From the NCBI RefSeq assembly GCF_000002425.4, contig NC_037260.1, forward strand, positions 14,987,372 through 15,051,371: a stretch of 64,000 nt of DNA. Reading direction: 5' to 3'. The notes beneath the pieces are model-generated. The model was not told the DNA's origin. It searched no databases and saw only the letters and a program-made list of their open reading frames with translations. Made by a program: the position numbers and the translations under genes. Origin of the DNA: Physcomitrium patens (Eukaryota > Streptophyta > Bryopsida > Funariales > Funariaceae). Shown here one piece after another: positions 59,280 through 64,000 of the stretch (its first letter is position 1; the number at the start of each line of letters is the position of its first letter).

Positions 59280-60566
59280 TTATTTCTTTTACAGCAAAGA
59301 TTTTTTATTCTTCATTTTAATTTTGATGGATTTTTTTGATTAAAAGCTTCAACTTTCTTTGCTACATTTGCAAGATTCTGTGACAACTTCCATGTGCATT
59401 CATTAATATCATATCCGCACCAATGAATAAGATATTTCAATCTATTTTGGGATTGCCTTGAATCTAAGACTTCTTCTATCTTGAACTCTTAATTATTATT
59501 GACTTTTATAGAAGAAGGTGGCATTTTTCTTCTTTCTAAAATATTCGCTATCTTATACAGTTCAAAAAGAGACATGTCAAATACAAGGTGGATCTTCATA
59601 GACTCTTGTAGATATAATTGATAAGCAATAAGATTGATTTATTCAAAAATAGAAAAAGATTTCAGTCTAAAAATTAATAGTTTAATTTTTTACATGTATA
59701 AGTAGTCTTGATATAGCAACAAAGTAACCATACCTTATCACCTATGTTGAATTGTGGTTGCTCCTTGCGATAGGCATATACATTGGTCTTTTGTCGTCCT
59801 AGAGCTTCTTTTAATTGTATCTTCATTGTTACATGTAGATTTGACAAATAATTTACTAAATCTTTTGTTGTAGGATTATCAACTTTAAAAAAGCCAAAAA
59901 TATTAAGTCATAGATGATAATCATATTAGCAAAGAAAGGTATTTGTTGAATAGAAGAATGTATCAAATTATTGTACGCAAACTCTGCTAATGGTAAAAGA
60001 GCTGTTCAATCATCTTAATGATAGTTGATTGTACACCTCAAATACTATTCCAAAATTTGATTCACTCGTTTCGTTTGTCCATCTATTTGAAGATGAAAAG
60101 TTGAAGAAAGCTTTATATCCACTTTTAGAATCTTGATACAAATTGAGTCCCTCTATCCAATATAATATCCTTTGGTAATCCACAATAGTAAAAGATATTA
60201 TCAATGAAAAATTTAGCTGTTTCTTTACTTGAAATAGATTTTGTACAAAATCTAAAATGTGCCATTTTAGTGAAGCAATCTATAATTACGAATATAGAAT
60301 CATGTGAACTTGAGATGGAAAGATTTGTGATAAAATCCATAGAAACAAAAGACCATGGTTGTTTTAGAATAGGTAATAGTTGAAGCAATCCATAAGATTG
60401 ATTGAGAAGAGTTTTGGATATAGAACAAGTATTGTATAATTGTACAAAGTCTTTGACTGCCTTCTACATTTGAGGCCCCCAAGAATCTCTTGATATTAGC
60501 TCCAAAGTCTTATTGTATTCAAAATATCCAGCTACTGAAAAATCATGATGAGCTTGAAGGACACGT
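59280..60566 (-). pseudogene. Integrase and chromodomain of G5
   Basis: 60125-60388 has MLQLLPILKQPWSFVSMDFITNL (first Asp), KMAHFRFCTKS and DIILDRGTQFVSRF (second Asp). 60010-60130 retains the NQTE-type third motif region. The chromodomain remnant at about 59380-59540 has the same EVLDSR...YFIHW.GYDINE pattern. An in-frame deletion and stops mark decay. Confidence 0.75.
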
Positions 60567-62057
60567 TGTTGTGATGTAACACGACTAATAAGTGAAAGAG
60601 TGTGGAAATTATTATAATATAGATCTTAGTTCAAAGTATTAGAGAAAATTATCTTAGAAATATAGTTAATAGTCAAAAGGGTAGTAAAACTAAAAGGTAC
60701 CAATGCTGCCTTTTTAAAAAGGTGACTTCTACTTATTTTGTAGGACCATAAATAAAGCAAAACAAAATAGATTGGAAAAATAAATGATATAGGCATCTTT
60801 AGAAGGCAATTGAGAATAAATTCTAGCAAAATTTACTTAGAAAAACTAGATATTGATACCCAAAGAGAGCCGATTATGAACTAGGATTGAAATCAGACCT
60901 CGAGGCACGAAACCGAGTATTGACAATGACTCTAAGATTCTTTTGTAGATTAGAGAGGGGTTTGATAGCAAACTAGATTGGATTTCTATGAACATTGGTT
61001 TTGGGTGATTTGGAGTTGTTATGTTTTTGTAAAAGCTTTACAAAGTGAAGATTGTTTTTGGATGACTAAGGTTTTGTGAAATAAAATAAGGTTGATGTTT
61101 CTAGTGATTTCAAGAGTTCTATAATAGATCTATGGATAAAATCTTATAGGAGAATAGTCATAGTTGTGTTTAATATGTGTTGTAAATCTTAGCTTGATCT
61201 AACGGTTGAATTAAGGATTATTGAGGTTTAAGGAGGTCAAGATCTTAGAAAGTAGAATTTTAGGTCTAGTGAGAGTTTTTAAGATTTCTTGCAATCTACT
61301 AGTTGAATTGGAGTAAAATTTTTGTGAATGAATATCAAACTTGTTTTTCTATGCGTATAAGAATTTTAAAATCAATTAAACAATGAAAAAGAGAGATATT
61401 GGTTCTGGAAGATTGGCATCAAGGTCAGAGAAGGAGGCCAACCAATATCCAAGCACGTTTTCGAGGCTATTGTCTATTTGGTAATTCCGATCATTTTTAA
61501 ATTTTTTTGTACTTATTGTCAACTTAATTTTTAAAAAGTATGCAAATTTTGAGTTAAGATCAATGATTCATTCATTAATAATTGAAGTAAAAATCTATTA
61601 TAGGAATTATTAGAGTTTGATTTAGGATTTAGGATTTGGTTTAGGATTTAGTGAGGATTTGATTTAGGATTAGGATTTGGTTAGGATTTGACTTAGAATT
61701 AGGATTAGGATTTGGTTAGGATTTGATTTAGAATTAGGATTTGATTTAAGATTTAGGATTTGGTTAGGATTTGATTTAGGATTAGGACTTGATTTAGGAT
61801 TTAGAGTTTGGTGAAGGTTTGATTTAGGATTGAGATTTGATTAGGATTTGGTTCAAGGTTTAGGATTTGGTTAGGATTTGATTTAGGATTATGATTTGAT
61901 TAAGATTTGATTTAGAATTTAAGATTTGATTTAGGATTATGATTTGATTAAGATTTCATTTAGAATTTAAGATTTGATTTAGGATTGGTTAAGATTTGAT
62001 TTAGGATTTAGAGTTTGGTTAAGGTTTGATTTACGATTTAGGGTTTGGTTTAGGATT
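60567..62057 (+). repeat. Truncated family A LTR with long AGGATTT array
   Basis: TGTTGTGATGTAACACGACTAATAAG..., preceded by ACGT (60563-60566). The array of TTTAGGATTTGGTTAGG units (about 61610-62055) runs straight into RT sequence of G5 (AATCTAAAAGGTATGACATTATATTC); the LTR end and about 1 kb of G5 pol are missing. A deletion through the array is likely. Confidence 0.75.
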
Positions 62058-62946
62058 TGAATCTAAAAGGTATGACATTATATTCAAAATATCTATAAAT
62101 AATTTAAAAAGTAGTCTTGAATTTATCTCTTTCTTTGAAACGAACTAAGTTGTATGCTCTTCATAGATCTATTTTGATATAAATCTTTGCTTGATTGAGT
62201 TGATCAAGAAGTTCTAAAATCAAAGGCAAAGGATACCTGTTCTTGACGGTGATCTTATTGAATCCTCAATAATCTACATACATTTATAGAGATCCATCTT
62301 TCTTCTTCATTAATAAAATAGGAGATCCGGTTGGAGATTTAGAATGGCATATGAAGTTCTTTACTAAGTTCTCATCAATGCACTCCTTTAATGCTACTAG
62401 TTCATTCTGCTATAAGCTATAGAATAGTCTGAATGGTGGTTAAGTTCATTCTTGTAAATCAATTGAACAATCATAAGGTTAATGTTCTAAAAGAATAATT
62501 ACATTCTCCTTTTCAAAAATATCTTGGAATTCTTCATATTGATTAGGAATACTACTTGATGTTTTTTTACCATCAGAAATAGGCATAACATATATAGCAA
62601 AAGATGATACTTCTTTTAGAGCATGCATGAAAGCTCTCGCACCTATCAGTAAAGGTTTGGAAGTACTAGACTTTTTTATTTCTACTTCATTAACTTGATC
62701 TTTGATTATAATACCAAAAAAATTAAAGTTATGAGAAATCTAATCTATTTAAGGATTATATTTTTTTAGCCACGATAATTCTAAAATAATTAAATTAGAG
62801 AGAGATCTTATTATATTAAATACTACTATATTATTATGATCTTTAATTATTATAGCTAAAAGAACAATCTCATGGATAGCATTTCCAAAAGACAAAGAAC
62901 AACTATCTAAGACTTCTACATGTACAAATTTAGTTTTCTTGACTAA

Positions 62947-62977
<31 letters not shown>

Positions 62978-63065
62978 GATGAAATCTTTGTTTATAAAAT
63001 AAGTTGAGGCTCTTGAATCTAATAAGATAAGGACTTTGTGATTTTTAGGTCCTAAATGTATTGAA
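62058..63065 (-). pseudogene. RT and protease remnant of G5
   Basis: Collinear with 45.4-46.4 kb of G2: fingers/palm of RT next to the LTR junction, KKKDGS-equivalent at about 62300, linker, and protease region ending near LGPK (about 63050). A 29-base T run (62949-62977) sits inside the protease part. Confidence 0.7.
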
Positions 63066-63522
63066 GTAAAAGTGAAAGTAAAATAAGTTATTTTGTAGAA
63101 GATATTACCTCAGATAAATTGCTAATAGTCAAAGAATTGACTCTTGGTGTATAGAAAGGGCATCTTATAGATATAGGATGAGGTCAAGGACTAAGAGTCA
63201 AAAACAAGAGGATAAAAAATGAACTAAAGAATATCTAAAGACTAAGTAAGAATAATAAGTATTTGAATTAGGATTCCTTTGTAGTTAGTAAGATGTCAAA
63301 GGATCCAAGGACCATAAGATATCCTCGAGGTACATTAGATACCAAAGGATCCTAGGACCTAAAATCATATGTATAAAAGTCAAAGAGTGGAAGTTGTCTT
63401 GTAAGGTAGCAACCACAACCTATAAGTACTGGATGTTGGAAGTGAAAAATATCGTACTCCATACTGTCTTTGTGTTCAACCTTGCTGATACTATATGTTA
63501 TGACTATAAAGTTCTATTTCTT
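63066..63522 (+). repeat. Copia LTR, second copy
   Basis: Parallel to 32813-33220: GGGCATCTTATAGATATAGGA, GACTAAGAGTCAAAA, GGATCCTAGGACC, CAACCTTGCTGATACTA, ending about GTTCTATTTCTTTA. The left edge is blurred (63057-63073). It may be a 5' LTR, since unrelated sequence, not chromovirus, follows it. Confidence 0.6.
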
Positions 63523-64000
63523 TAGTAGGTTATGGATCCACTCACCTTTAGTTGTGAATTTTGAAGTTCTTTGAAATTTTTTTGTTATTATGAGGAGTAG
63601 ATCTTATGGTTGTTGTTGATGTTAGAATTTGGTATCTTCTAAATCTCCTTTTGCATCTAATTGTTGATGTAGTTACGTTCTTATTTTTTGTTAAGTGCAT
63701 TCATGGTCTTTAAGATTATTATACACTTTAGAATGTTGTTTTAGAACACTAGTGGTGTATTTCTTTGCTGACCTACTTCATTGATATATTAACATTGAAC
63801 TTTTATAAGCTTAAGTTCTTAATAGATCTTCTTATAGTCAAAAGAGGTGTTATGAGACATTAGAGGTGATAAAAGAGTGGAAAAGCTTGTAAGAGAGGTT
63901 TTGATAGTGTATGAGACTTATAAAAAATCTTATAAGTGAATTTGAAAGTGATCAAAGAGTAAAAACACTAATTTATTTACAAAGAAGGCATTTTGGGATT
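63523..64000. other. Unrecognised sequence after the copia LTR
   Basis: Could be copia leader sequence; no iMet primer site (TGGTATCAGAGC) and no gag motif were recognised up to the window end. Confidence 0.3.

Larger units (their letters stand above)
57408..63065 (-). mobile_element. G5: decayed chromovirus with nested LTRs
   Basis: From the right: protease and linker (62.5-63.06 kb), RT (62.06-62.5 kb), a truncated family A LTR (60567-62057), integrase (59.55-60.57 kb), chromodomain (59.3-59.55 kb), ORF3 (59.05-59.25 kb, continuing 57.45-57.72 kb), polypurine tract (57408-57421). RNase H and part of RT are missing at the LTR junction. The 5' end lies beyond a copia LTR or outside the window. 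Confidence 0.75.

Noticed and set aside
62949-62977. Run of 29 T as a poly(A) tail of a retroposed gene
   Set aside because: It sits within otherwise continuous G5 protease sequence and has no duplicated flanks or insert; more likely a simple-repeat expansion.

Overview
The window reads as nuclear DNA of a land plant with an AT-rich, transposon-dominated genome, plausibly a bryophyte. Plant origin is supported by the mitochondrial phosphate carrier with six short GT-AG exons, the plant-style third carrier repeat and C-terminus, chromodomain Ty3/gypsy elements, a Tat/Athila-type primer-binding site and a copia fragment. The bryophyte suggestion is weak: it rests on low GC, small introns and self-primer-like chromoviruses. 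Only one host gene is visible, at the left edge (374-2194, + strand). Almost everything from about 4.9 kb onward is layered retrotransposon DNA in different states of decay.

Layout. 1-2.8 kb: phosphate carrier gene. 2.8-7.9 kb: AT-rich DNA with a solo chromovirus LTR (4955-5492) and a relic of a Mutator/FAR1-like transposase (about 5620-6560). 7.9-25.1 kb: two head-to-tail copies of a long-LTR Ty3-like element without a visible chromodomain. The first (9073-20822) holds two reversed solo LTRs, and its gag-pro block has been flipped between inverted LTRs. The second (gag at about 20.9 kb, pro at about 24.2 kb) holds another solo LTR and is cut off by a third type of element (25078-27340; PBS TGGCGC...). 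27.3-37.8 kb: two decayed minus-strand chromovirus copies (G3, G4), broken by solo LTRs and a Ty1/copia tail. 37.8-53.3 kb: a five-layer nest. The 5' LTR of G4 holds a solo LTR; that holds chromovirus G1 (39125-52763, duplication GCTAG); G1 holds another solo LTR; and that holds chromovirus G2 (41967-48504, duplication GTGGC). G2 is structurally complete. 53.5-64 kb: decayed chromoviruses G6 and G5, again split by solo LTRs and a copia LTR.

How the pieces work. G2 is the reference copy. It has two 474-bp LTRs, a repeat-rich leader, gag with a zinc knuckle, and one long pol frame running protease - RT - RNase H - integrase - chromodomain. A small third ORF follows, then a polypurine tract. The third ORF recurs, diverged, in G1, G3 and G5. 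The sequence just inside the 5' LTR of G2 is a perfect 12-nt complement of a segment at the expected transcript start within the LTR. In G4 the same two positions are again complementary (11 nt) but with a different sequence. This covariation argues for Tf1/sushi-style self-priming instead of tRNA priming. The long LTRs make 4-bp target duplications, often ACGT, as shown by reading frames or homologous copies that are restored when the LTR is removed. Most in-frame stops in G2 are CGA, CAG, CAA or TGG codons changed by C-to-T or G-to-A transitions, as expected from deamination of methylated cytosine.
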